Below, piece by piece: positions 52,569-60,734 of a stretch of 64,000 bases of DNA. Within the stretch, counting starts at the first letter, position 1. Every line of letters begins with the position of its first letter. This DNA is from Methylicorpusculum oleiharenae (GTDB lineage Bacteria; Pseudomonadota; Gammaproteobacteria; Methylococcales; Methylomonadaceae), in NCBI RefSeq assembly GCF_009828925.2, contig NZ_WUTY02000002.1:186001-250000 (forward strand). Direction: 5' to 3'. A program made the translations under genes and the position numbers. The notes beneath the pieces were generated by a model. It was not told the origin of the DNA. It saw only the letters and a list, made by a program, of their open reading frames with translations, and ran no database searches.

Positions 52569-53507
52569 GTGAGTCGAAATTATGATATCGGCAGCCGGGA
52601 CATGTTTACGGCGGGCAGAATGCTATTGAAAGACCGTTCGTTGAATGGGTTCAAAACCCAATCCGATTACATCGACCGCTGGCGACTGTTTACCGTGTAC
52701 GCCGAAGCAAAGGGCGTAAAGAAAATGGAGCAGGTGACGGCGTCCTTCGTGATCGACTATGGCCGGCACTTGCAAAAGCAATTGGAAGCCGGCGTCTATT
52801 CCAGCGCATCGGCGCCGAAAAACTATGTGTCGACCGTCAATTGCGTTATGCGCCTGGCTACCGGCGGACAATGGAAAACGGTTCGCCCGAGCAAAGATTG
52901 TGGCATCGAACGCAGAAAATACATTCCCAAGACCTCCAAAGCCTTACCTGAAGCTAAACACCAAGCGGTTCAGCACGCGATCGATGACCGGCTGGCGAGA
53001 ATCATGGATCTGCAACGGACGCTGGGTTTGCGTTTCAAAGAAAGTTGCCTCTTTGACGCCAATGCCGCTTTGAAGCAACTCGGCAAATTCGGTTTCATCA
53101 CCATCCAATCAGGAACCAAAGGTGGCCGACCCAGACGATTACCGTGCGATGACGAAATGCGGAAAGTAATCGAAGCGGCGGCGGAGATTCAATCGGGAAG
53201 ATCGATGATCCCAAAAGAGATGACCTATCTCAAATTCCGCCAGGAATGCTACCAACAAGCCAAAGCCAACGACATGTCCTTTCATCCCGAGCGCCACGCC
53301 TTTGCTCAGAAGCGTTACCGAGAATTGGTAAAAGCGCCTTGTCCACTGGAAGCCGGCTGGGAACATAAAGGTCGAATTGGCAAGCTTGCCGAATACCTGT
53401 CCATTTCCGAGACGGAAGCCAAGCGTATTGACGAGGAAGCACGCCTCAAAATCTCCATGGAATTAGGTCATTCTCGCGTGGAGATCAGCAATGCGTACCT
53501 GGGCTAA
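52569..53507 (+). CDS. Tyrosine recombinase (integrase-domain family)
   Basis: 312 residues, GTG start. SAM-like N-domain (~10-105; FKTQSDYIDRWRLFTVYAEAKGV), catalytic part with Arg in RTLGLRFKESCLF, Lys in QSGTKGGRPRRLP, H-x-x-R in SFHPERHAFA, and His plus Tyr in MELGHSRVEISNAYLG. All catalytic residues are present. It resembles plasmid/ICE proteins of the Integrase_1 group. Target could be a dimer-resolution or integration site of the element. It overlaps the next gene by 17 bases. Confidence 0.78.
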   Translation: MSRNYDIGSRDMFTAGRMLLKDRSLNGFKTQSDYIDRWRLFTVYAEAKGVKKMEQVTASFVIDYGRHLQKQLEAGVYSSASAPKNYVSTVNCVMRLATGGQWKTVRPSKDCGIERRKYIPKTSKALPEAKHQAVQHAIDDRLARIMDLQRTLGLRFKESCLFDANAALKQLGKFGFITIQSGTKGGRPRRLPCDDEMRKVIEAAAEIQSGRSMIPKEMTYLKFRQECYQQAKANDMSFHPERHAFAQKRYRELVKAPCPLEAGWEHKGRIGKLAEYLSISETEAKRIDEEARLKISMELGHSRVEISNAYLG

Positions 53508-54024
53508 AGAACTCGAATCGCACACCCACGATTATGTGCGCCGCGGTGGCAAGCAGAATCGTCAAAAGCAGGTTTCTTTGATCATCAACTTCCTGGAATT
53601 CATTGATACCCAAGAGGGACTGACATCGCTTCAGCGCTTAGGCAAACGCCACGTCATCAATTTCTGGAAAGCCCATCGAGACCTACCTGAAAAATCGGCT
53701 TACGATTACTGGTTAGGGTTATGCCAGCTGTGGAGTTGGCTTGGCAAATCGGAAAAGCCGCCACGGCCGCATAAAATGGCCGCTCAATCCGATAGTCCGG
53801 AAGCCCAAAAAGATCAAGCCCATGCGGCGTTGTCCTTTACCGAATTCTCCGCGGCCATCAAGGCGGCGCGTGCGGCGAAACGCCTGCCGATTCTCAAGCT
53901 TGCGAACTTGTCCGGTTGTGATCCAATACTCATTAATGAAATTGAGTCTGGCAAATACGGATCAGCCGCTGTTAGGGACATAGAGAATTTGTTGAGAGTT
54001 TTAAAAATAAAATTAACGAGATAA
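53491..54024 (+). CDS. Recombinase-N-domain plus helix-turn-helix protein
   Basis: 177 residues. The first ~95 look like a recombinase core-binding domain (KQVSLIINFLEFIDTQEGL, VINFWKAHRDLPEKSAYDYWLGLCQLWSWL) without catalytic part. Residues ~130-175 look like an XRE-type HTH (LPILKLANLSGCDPILINEIESGKYGSAAVRDIENLLRVL). It overlaps the recombinase gene and may modulate it, like an excision or directionality factor (inference). Last gene before the CRISPR leader. Confidence 0.6.
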   Translation: MRTWAKELESHTHDYVRRGGKQNRQKQVSLIINFLEFIDTQEGLTSLQRLGKRHVINFWKAHRDLPEKSAYDYWLGLCQLWSWLGKSEKPPRPHKMAAQSDSPEAQKDQAHAALSFTEFSAAIKAARAAKRLPILKLANLSGCDPILINEIESGKYGSAAVRDIENLLRVLKIKLTR

Positions 54025-54187
54025 GACAGATAAGAATATTTAACTTCGGGTTGTTGCCCGGAAAATCTGGTGGTGGCGGACTAGCCAAAAGCCCACCGAA
54101 ACGACTCTGACTCGAGCAGACATGATCCATGTAGAGAACATCGTCCTTTAGTGCGTAGATTATGTCAATTCGCCAAAAAGGGAATAT

Positions 54188-54215
54188 TTGCAAAAACTAC
54201 TGCCTGTAGTATAGT
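54188..54215 (+). promoter_or_regulatory. CRISPR leader promoter
   Basis: TTGCAA (54188-54193), 16-bp spacer, TATAGT (54210-54215), 28 bases before the first repeat. It would transcribe the array on the plus strand, toward the csf genes. Confidence 0.65.
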
Positions 54216-54243
54216 GAATTTAGAACTGACACTAAATGTCGGT

Positions 54244-54513
54244 GTCTTTCCCGTGCGTGCGTGGGTTATCGTGTGCTGTAATCGGCATTAGTCACTTGAG
54301 CAAGGTCTTTCCCGTGCGTGCGCGGGTTATCGCGACTATGAGCGAATCCAAGCAATCGCGTCTCAGTCTTTCCCGTGCGTGCACGGGTTATCGTCCGCAG
54401 GGCGCTAGTAAGAGGTAGCACCCAATGTCTTTCCCGTGCGTGCGCGGGTTATCGCAACTTAGGATCGCAGCCTAAAAAGCTTCGAGTCTTTCCCGTACTT
54501 GCACCTGTCATTT
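54244..54513 (+). CRISPR. CRISPR array of the type IV-A locus
   Basis: 28-bp repeats at 54244, 54305, 54366 and 54427, and a degenerate fifth at 54486. The repeat begins GTCTTTCCCG and ends GGGTTATCG, with a CCCGTGC-GT-GCACGGG hairpin in repeat 3. Spacers are 33, 33, 33 and 31 nt (54272-54304, 54333-54365, 54394-54426, 54455-54485). Only the hairpin bases vary (GCGTGG, GCGCGG, GCACGG). The last repeat is decayed after CCCGT. Spacer targets cannot be told here. Confidence 0.92.
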
Positions 54514-54612
54514 TGTGCAATCCGATGAACATTCAGTGTTGAACGCCCATCCATCTAAAAACACACCCCAAAAAAACGGGTATCCGATAAGAATCGTGTG
54601 GAAACTGAAAAA

Positions 54613-54816
54613 TCACTTTCGCCCATTGTTCATCGCAGATTTTATGGTAAAAAGCTCAAAAAACGCCGGATGCATAACTCTATCGCCTTTTTCCCAGTGC
54701 TGCCAAGTACGCAACTCAGAGTAAATCAATGATGCCGCCTGTGATTGGGTTAAACCAGCGTCCATGCGGGATTTTTTGATTTGTTCTGTGGATGGTGATT
54801 GCATGTTATTCGCCAT
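54613..54816 (-). CDS. XRE-type helix-turn-helix protein
   Basis: 67 residues, a single HTH: IKKSRMDAGLTQSQAASLIYSELRTWQHWEKGDRVMHPAFFELFT. DNA-binding regulator; size and partner suggest an antitoxin-like or small repressor. Its start overlaps the preceding gene by 11 bases. Runs opposite to the CRISPR array. Confidence 0.8.
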   Translation of the reverse strand: MANNMQSPSTEQIKKSRMDAGLTQSQAASLIYSELRTWQHWEKGDRVMHPAFFELFTIKSAMNNGRK

Positions 54817-55009
54817 CGGGATTTCTCAATTTTCCTATGATCTGACGGGCATTATAGGTTTGGTTGTATCCGGTATTTTTATCGCATGTATCAATTAACA
54901 ATTCATTGTCACCTTGAAGCTCTGTTAACGATAGAGCCATTATTTCTACACCGTTTTTATCAGTAATCACCAATACGTCGCCTAAATTTAATGTTGTTCG
55001 CTTAATCAT
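54806..55009 (-). CDS. Small hypothetical partner of the XRE protein
   Basis: 67 residues, beginning MIKRTTLNLGDVLVITDKNGVEIMALSL, which looks like a small beta-barrel; the tail is NARQIIGKLRNPDGE. It is translationally coupled with the XRE gene (11-base overlap). AGGAG stands before its ATG. A regulator pair is likely; whether it controls the CRISPR locus or is a TA-like unit is open. Confidence 0.6.
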   Translation of the reverse strand: MIKRTTLNLGDVLVITDKNGVEIMALSLTELQGDNELLIDTCDKNTGYNQTYNARQIIGKLRNPDGE

Positions 55010-55106
55010 GACAAACTCCTTTTACTGCTTCGAACAATTCTAAAGTATCGCTAAACAATACGCCCATTGGGCGTATATTTCAATTACAAATTCCACAAGG
55101 TTTTAC

Positions 55107-57210
55107 CCTAACTTCGTCACTCAAACCTCTCTAAGTCATTGATATTTTGATTTCTGGCGATTTTTTGAAAAAAAGTCCTTTAAAATCAATGGCCAATTTT
55201 GTCAATCTAATGTAGTGCCATTATTTTTTGCGCTTGGTGTTGATTTTCTGCACCGGTTGCCGCACGCTATCGGCATGTATATTCGAAAAACCAAAACAAA
55301 AACCCTGGATGATGGCGAAGCCTACTTTACCTACCGACTGGTTGAATCGGTGCGTGAAGGGCAGCAGGTCAAACAGCGTACCCTGCTGAATCTCGGCAAA
55401 GACTTTGCCATTGAGCCTCAGTATTGGCCGTTGTTGACGGCCCGAATTGAACAACTGCTACAAGACGCGCAAGCGCAGCAAGTCGAAGTGTTTACCCTGG
55501 CGGATGAGATCGGCGTATTACTGGAAACCGCTGCCCAACGATACAGCCGTTTAATCGTGCATAAACTGGCGCAGCCGCTTGAGCCTCCGACGGCGGATTA
55601 TCAACGCGTGGACATCAACCGCGTGGATGCAGTTGAAAGCCGCAGTATCGGCACGGAAACCTTGGCCTTGCATGCGGTCGATCAATTGCAAGTGGAGCAG
55701 AAGCTGACCGCGCTGGGGTTTAATGGTGTCGATCGTGCAGCCGTCTTGGGCAGCATAATCGGCCGCATGGTGTCACCGGGCAGCGAATCACACACGCATC
55801 AGTGGTTACAGTCATGCAGCGCGCTGGGGGAGTTACTGGATCACGACTTTGGCAGCACCAGCCTGACCCGGTTGTACAAGGTAAGCGACCAACTGCTCAA
55901 GCACCAGAGCGCATTGGAAGGCTTTTTGGCGGATCAGGAGCAAACACTGTTTGATCTGAACCGGTGTATCGTTCTGTACGATTTGACCAACACCTACTTC
56001 GAAGGCCAGTGCGCCGGCAATCCGAAAGCCCAGTTTGGGCGTTCCAAAGAAAAACGCAGTGATTGCCCCTTGGTGACACTGGGCTTGGTGCTGGATGGCG
56101 ATGGCTTTCCGCTCGGTAGCCAAGTCTTTCCTGGCAATGCCAGCGAACCGGCCACCCTGAAAACCCTGCTGGAAGGCCTGCAAGGCAAAAACCCGTTAGC
56201 GACGCCTAAGCCCGTCATTATCCTGGATGCCGGCATTGCCAGTGCCGACAATATCGCCTGGTTAGTCAAGCACGCTTATCGCTATATCGTGGTCAGCCGT
56301 GAGCGTCAGGTTAAAGACCCGCGCGAACAGGACAGCGCGCTGTTGATTCGCGACACAGGCCGTAGCCAGGTCCGGGTTTACAGGGACCTCGATGCGGACA
56401 GCGGCGAAATCCGCCTCTATTGCTACTCCGAACAGAAGGCCAAAAAGGAGCACGCCATCCGCAACCGCTTCCATGAACGCCTGGAAGCCGCACTGACTCA
56501 ATTGCAAGCCGGCTTGAGTCAAAAAGGCACGGTGAAAAACTATGTCAAAATCCTGGAACGCATCGGCCGCCTACGCGAAAAAAACAGCCGCGTGGCCCAA
56601 GACTATCAGATTGACGTGACCCCGGACGCCGCGCACAAAAACGCCGTTGCCATCGCCTGGCAGCGTCAAGCACCTAGCGCTGAAAAAGACCGCCAATGCG
56701 GGGTGTATTGTCTGCGCAGCAACATGCCGAACTGGTCGGAAGAGCAGTTGTGGACCACCTACGTCATGCTCACCGAGATCGAAGCCACCTTTAGAAGCCT
56801 GAAAACCGAACTGGGCTTGCGTCCCGTGTATCACCAGAAAGAAGACCGCGTCACCGGGCACCTCTTCATTACCCTACTGGCCTATCACTTGGTGCACACC
56901 CTGCGCCATCAATTAAAGCTTAAGGGCATCCATTTGAGCTGGGACAGCATTCGCACCCTTATGTCCACTCAACAACGGGTCACGCTCATTTTGCCCACCG
57001 ACGCACAGACCCTCATCTATCTGCGCACCACGACACGTGCCGAAGTTCAGCAACAAGAAATCTACGCCGCGTTAGGCATCAAAGCCGATCCGCTAGGCAA
57101 ACGTAAAACCAGCGTGAGCTGCAAAAAATCCGTAGTGCCAACTGACAGCGGATAAAATTTTTAACTGATTGAAATAGCAGGAAATTGCGTTTTTAGGTGA
57201 CGAAGTTAGG
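55107..57210 (+). mobile_element. IS1634-family insertion sequence
   Basis: Inverted ends CCTAACTTCGTCAC at 55107-55120 and 57197-57210 (perfect 14 bp, extending imperfectly inward). TTAC stands directly outside both ends and may be part of a target duplication. It carries one intact transposase gene. It separates the CRISPR array and XRE pair from the csf operon. Confidence 0.85.
55275..57155 (+). CDS. tnpA: IS1634-family transposase
   Basis: About 626 residues from ATG 55275 (MYIRKTKTKTLDDGEAYFTYRLVES), preferred over the longer frame from 55215, which has no family-like sequence. DDE residues appear in IVLYDLTNTYFEG, VIILDAGIASADNIAWL and YVMLTEIEATFRSLKTELGLRPV. Length and motifs fit the IS4-superfamily IS1634 group. 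The gene is intact, so the element may be mobile. Confidence 0.88.
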   Translation: MYIRKTKTKTLDDGEAYFTYRLVESVREGQQVKQRTLLNLGKDFAIEPQYWPLLTARIEQLLQDAQAQQVEVFTLADEIGVLLETAAQRYSRLIVHKLAQPLEPPTADYQRVDINRVDAVESRSIGTETLALHAVDQLQVEQKLTALGFNGVDRAAVLGSIIGRMVSPGSESHTHQWLQSCSALGELLDHDFGSTSLTRLYKVSDQLLKHQSALEGFLADQEQTLFDLNRCIVLYDLTNTYFEGQCAGNPKAQFGRSKEKRSDCPLVTLGLVLDGDGFPLGSQVFPGNASEPATLKTLLEGLQGKNPLATPKPVIILDAGIASADNIAWLVKHAYRYIVVSRERQVKDPREQDSALLIRDTGRSQVRVYRDLDADSGEIRLYCYSEQKAKKEHAIRNRFHERLEAALTQLQAGLSQKGTVKNYVKILERIGRLREKNSRVAQDYQIDVTPDAAHKNAVAIAWQRQAPSAEKDRQCGVYCLRSNMPNWSEEQLWTTYVMLTEIEATFRSLKTELGLRPVYHQKEDRVTGHLFITLLAYHLVHTLRHQLKLKGIHLSWDSIRTLMSTQQRVTLILPTDAQTLIYLRTTTRAEVQQQEIYAALGIKADPLGKRKTSVSCKKSVVPTDSG

Positions 57211-57388
57211 TTACGATTACCAAAAAAAACTAAAGGGTCATTTTTAGCCCTTCTTTCGGTCTCGCATTACATCGTCATAATCAGTCAAAATATTTTTTGA
57301 AGTTTCTTTAAAAAACGCTTGTTGTTTGTATTGCGTATTTTAAAGACTACGAGAACTTGAATTAGCACGAATACTTCAGGAAAAAATT

Positions 57389-58099
57389 ATGACTACAACA
57401 CCATTTTTGATTGAGGCCAAACTGGATAGTCCACTTATCATTACGGATGACGCCTATTTGACGTTGGACTCTTTGCTTTCAGCATCTTTACAGATGATTG
57501 GAGGAGCAAAGCAAGACTTACCTCTTGATCAAACAGCAGGCATTTATCACGCGTCTGCCGCTATTCTGGTTGGCGATTCCCCTATCACCGGTCAAGCGCC
57601 TTTCGTTTCACGGATAACCAATCGTGATTGCGAGATTCCAAATCTCCATCCATGGACTAATGGTAAAGTTAAGAAACCCAAAAAAACTCTTCATCTTAAA
57701 AGTTTCCCAAATGCAGCAAGGATAGATAAATATCCTCTATACCAATATCCAAAAGTAATCTGGTTTGGCAAGGGTGACTTAGACCAAACACGCCATTTGC
57801 TGTCTTGTCTGCCTGGTGTTGGAAAGCGTTGCAATTCCGGTTTTGGTCAGGTCGCCGAATTTAACGCTACACAAATCACGACTGACTTTTCACTCAAGCT
57901 CCCTGATAGTTCTCCTGCGCGACCAATACCCGTCTCTTTAATCAATTTATTCGAGATTGATCAAGCAGAGTGTCTCATTGATAAAGCCACATTCAAGCCA
58001 AATTACTTCGACTATGCGTCTGCAGACATGTGCGTCATCCCGACAACGCGCAGTATTCTCTGTAAGAAGTTGTCTATGGTTAGGGATATTGCCGCATGA
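57389..58099 (+). CDS. csf3: Csf3 (Cas5-like) of type IV-A CRISPR
   Basis: 236 residues. N-terminal strand and helix IEAKLDSPLIITDDAYLTLDSLLSASLQ fits Csf3; a Gly-rich stretch LPGVGKRCNSGFGQVAEF near residue 150 fits a RAMP-type loop. Csf3 caps the 5' handle of the crRNA in the type IV effector complex. It is the first gene of the csf operon and overlaps csf1 by ATGA. Some type IV annotations could swap Csf3/Csf5 names; here the Cas6-like features are in the 58826 gene. Confidence 0.75.
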   Translation: MTTTPFLIEAKLDSPLIITDDAYLTLDSLLSASLQMIGGAKQDLPLDQTAGIYHASAAILVGDSPITGQAPFVSRITNRDCEIPNLHPWTNGKVKKPKKTLHLKSFPNAARIDKYPLYQYPKVIWFGKGDLDQTRHLLSCLPGVGKRCNSGFGQVAEFNATQITTDFSLKLPDSSPARPIPVSLINLFEIDQAECLIDKATFKPNYFDYASADMCVIPTTRSILCKKLSMVRDIAA

Positions 58100-58836
58100 A
58101 CTCAAAAAATAAAGAAGCGTTACTGTTCTACTACAAAAATTTCGGCAAAAAGGCTTTTCAATTTTGCGGTAATAATAAAAATGCCTATGCTGGAACGGAA
58201 AACGATCGTTGCGGTGGATGTGGTTCGACCCATGTTCAGCTGCATCTCCGGTCAACACATTCATTCTGCGATGTTTGTGTCAGTTTAGCGGGTGGCTATA
58301 TTGGACTTCCCGTTCCACAGTTCATGAATGACGGCTGGGTTGCTGTCGTATCAGAAAATGCAACAACCATCTCCAATGTAAAGTACGCAAGCCTATTTAC
58401 CGGAGTGCCAGGAATAACCCCTGTCCGTATAACCGCTAATTCAGCCATTGTTCAAACAATTATGTTCCCACCAGAGCCGCCGTTTCTGGTTGTCGAATTT
58501 AAGACTGCGAATGCGAGAGCTTGCCAAACTCAATCTATCAGTTATTCAAAAGACCTGATTTACATCGGATCAGACCGCTATAACGCAAAGATAATTCGTC
58601 GATTCGTCAAAGAAATTGATCGGATGGGTTTCGACATGAACCGCATTAACGATGTTGCCAACGCGTACTCAATCATCACAAAAAAATTAAGAAACGGAGA
58701 AGGTAATGAGAAACAGAGACAGATTATTCAAAAAATAGAAGCAAAACATCCCGGTATCACCGAGTTGGTCAAAGCAATGCCAATGTCAGACACCAAAGAT
58801 TACTCAATGCTCAAGAGATGCGTCAATGCACACTAA
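58096..58836 (+). CDS. csf1: Csf1 (type IV large-subunit-like protein)
   Basis: 246 residues. Zinc-finger-like cysteines DRCGGCGSTHVQ and HSFCDVCVSLAGGY at ~35-62, then a mixed domain and a helical C-terminus (KQRQIIQKIEAKHPGITELVKAM). Csf1 is the signature subunit of type IV complexes (Cas8-like position). It overlaps csf3 (4 bases) and the next gene (11 bases). Confidence 0.85.
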   Translation: MNSKNKEALLFYYKNFGKKAFQFCGNNKNAYAGTENDRCGGCGSTHVQLHLRSTHSFCDVCVSLAGGYIGLPVPQFMNDGWVAVVSENATTISNVKYASLFTGVPGITPVRITANSAIVQTIMFPPEPPFLVVEFKTANARACQTQSISYSKDLIYIGSDRYNAKIIRRFVKEIDRMGFDMNRINDVANAYSIITKKLRNGEGNEKQRQIIQKIEAKHPGITELVKAMPMSDTKDYSMLKRCVNAH

Positions 58837-59392
58837 ATCGAGTTTAGCTGAAATAAAACTGATCGCGACTTGCACCATAGATGCTTACAAGGCGCATCAA
58901 TCTGCTTGGCAGTTTTTAGGCAAATCCCCTCATAATCAGCGTCATTTTCATCATGATTTCGTTCCACTTCCTTTTAACCAAGGTGCAGTTATTACCATTC
59001 GAGCGAGTCCAGAACACTTGCCAGCGAATGCAAAGCCAGTTCACATCAATTACGAACCAGGTATACCGTTAGAATTTTCATTAGTTTGTTCGCCAACGAT
59101 CAGTCGAGGAAACGGCAAAGAAGAGCCCTGCTTGACGCGTAAAGAGCTTCTTGCCTGGATTTGCACAAGATCTAAACCTAATGGATTCGAAGTCATTAAA
59201 GATTCGCTCGACTTTGATACGGAACCCGTATTGATCGCAAAGCCTGGCAAGCCTAAGTTTTATCTAAATCGAGCTTATTTCAATGGTGCGCTGAAAGTCA
59301 CCGACAGTGATCTTTTTGCCAAGGCATTAACTGTTGGCATAGGTCGACACAAAGGTCTTGGTTTTGGAATGCTAAAAATAACCAACCACTAA
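58826..59392 (+). CDS. csf5: Cas6-like crRNA endonuclease (Csf5)
   Basis: 188 residues. N-terminal IDAYKAHQSAWQFLG resembles Cas6e-type starts; C-terminal LFAKALTVGIGRHKGLGFGMLKI is the Gly-rich loop of Cas6 proteins. An early His (PHNQRHFHHDF) could be catalytic. It should cut the repeat 3' of the CCCGTGC hairpin to give crRNAs. 3 bases before csf2. Confidence 0.82.
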   Translation: MHTKSSLAEIKLIATCTIDAYKAHQSAWQFLGKSPHNQRHFHHDFVPLPFNQGAVITIRASPEHLPANAKPVHINYEPGIPLEFSLVCSPTISRGNGKEEPCLTRKELLAWICTRSKPNGFEVIKDSLDFDTEPVLIAKPGKPKFYLNRAYFNGALKVTDSDLFAKALTVGIGRHKGLGFGMLKITNH

Positions 59393-59395
59393 TAA

Positions 59396-60532
59396 TTGGA
59401 TAATCACATGCAAAAATTAAATCTCCTAATGAACGGCTACATCAAGGCAGATGACTTAAGCGCATTGGCTGTCGCACCCATGAAACAAGACAATGAGAAA
59501 ACCTGGTGGGATCGCGATAAATACGGTAACGAAGGCGATGAGAAAACAGCTCGTTTGCCGCGAATGGCCAAGTATTTTGAGTCTCTTGATGGCACTGCTG
59601 TTAATCAGTGCGTATTCGTACCTTACTTTCCCGCGTCCAGTATTCGCGGATCGATTAGACGTGCCTGCCGTGACGCGTTATTTGAATTGATGCAAGGCCA
59701 AAAGTGGAGCCTCAGTATGCACAGGCTGTTAACCATCGGCGGTGTTAGCACTTCCGGTGAAATGAAGGAAGTCAACATTAATCTCATTCAGGAGTTTCGA
59801 GATAAGAACCCATTGGTTTCATTATTCGGAGCAACGGCTGAACCCTCCCATCCATGGATAGAAGGTCGAATTTCTATTGGTCACGCCATGCCTGATGCGC
59901 CATTTAAGCCGACGATTGTGACCGGTGTTCGGACAGATCCAGTTCAACGGAACCCATCCGAAATCGTCATGCTTGATGAAGCATCGGCAGAAGCTTTAGA
60001 CAAAGTATGCAATGCCGGACGAACGATGTCGCGGATTAAAGCCAAAATCGAAGACTTGAATAAAGAAATCAAGGTAGCCAAAAAAGCAAATGCCCCCGCC
60101 GTCGCTATTCAAGAACAGCAGGATCAGATTGCTGAGTTAACCGAAAAAATGAACGAAGCGTCTGCTCTATTTGGCACAACAGTCAGCATACAAATGCCTC
60201 TTTCTGGTTATGAGGTCATTCCGCCTTGTTTGCCTCTTAATCAGAGAATCGTGGCTCGCGGTGTCAACTTGGTTGAACTGGGTTTGCTGGTCGCTGGTCT
60301 TCGTCGGTTTGCAAAAAATCCATTACTCGGTGCGCATCATGCGCATGGCTGCGGTGTCGTTCGGGGTGAATGGGAAGTCACTATTGGAGATTTTCGAGGA
60401 AAAGTCATTCTGGAGCCCTTTGTTGATCTTGTCATTGAGGGCGATAAGCTTTCTGATTTGTTCATCAAGGCGGAAGAGCATTTTAAATCAACCATGGATG
60501 GGTGTACTGAAGCGACCCTAAAACCAGCTTAA
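59396..60532 (+). CDS. csf2: Csf2 (Cas7-like backbone)
   Basis: 378 residues, annotated from the first in-frame start at 59396; the Met at 59408 (MQKLNLLMNGYIKADDLSAL) is more likely. Cas7-type features: YFPASSIRGSIRRACRDALFEL, then GRISIGHAMPDAP and RFAKNPLLGAHHAHGCGVVRGEW. A coiled coil (~205-255; IKAKIEDLNKEIKVAKKANAP...IAELTEKMNEA) is inserted. Csf2 forms the helical backbone on crRNA. Confidence 0.85.
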   Translation: MDNHMQKLNLLMNGYIKADDLSALAVAPMKQDNEKTWWDRDKYGNEGDEKTARLPRMAKYFESLDGTAVNQCVFVPYFPASSIRGSIRRACRDALFELMQGQKWSLSMHRLLTIGGVSTSGEMKEVNINLIQEFRDKNPLVSLFGATAEPSHPWIEGRISIGHAMPDAPFKPTIVTGVRTDPVQRNPSEIVMLDEASAEALDKVCNAGRTMSRIKAKIEDLNKEIKVAKKANAPAVAIQEQQDQIAELTEKMNEASALFGTTVSIQMPLSGYEVIPPCLPLNQRIVARGVNLVELGLLVAGLRRFAKNPLLGAHHAHGCGVVRGEWEVTIGDFRGKVILEPFVDLVIEGDKLSDLFIKAEEHFKSTMDGCTEATLKPA

Positions 60533-60576
60533 TCAGTGAATGCATATGCCACGACAGAAGCGCTCTAACTATCGAG

Positions 60577-60666
60577 GCCTTTCCCGCGCGTGCGCGGGTT
60601 GCAGTTACGCCATAAAAGAAAAAATATTACATGATTAGCCTTTCCCGCGCGTGCGCGGGTTGCAGT
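60577..60666 (+). CRISPR. Two-repeat mini-array between csf2 and dinG
   Basis: Two identical 29-nt repeats (60577-60605, 60638-60666; from GCCTTTCCCGCG to GGGTTGCAGT) with a 32-nt AT-rich spacer-length gap, so a 61-bp period as in the main array. The hairpin CCCGCGC...GCGCGGG keeps the same fold, but the 3' handle is GCAGT in place of ATCG. It may be a small array or a Cas6-processed control site in the csf mRNA. Confidence 0.75.
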
Positions 60667-60686
60667 AAGCGTTTTTTAAAATATTT

Positions 60687-60702
60687 CCCGGATTTTTCCG
60701 GG
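60687..60702 (+). terminator. Weak hairpin before dinG
   Basis: CCCGG-atttt(t)-CCGGG, followed later by TTTTTT (60716-60722). It may act as an attenuator between csf2/mini-array and dinG. The stem is only 5 bp. Confidence 0.35.
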
Positions 60703-60734
60703 TATTCTCAACTTAGTTTTTTCGGTAATTTATC

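Noticed and set aside
54030-54187. Cas1/Cas2 adaptation genes or an anti-repeat near the array
   Set aside because: No ORF of suitable size and no repeat-complementary stretch seen in the leader.
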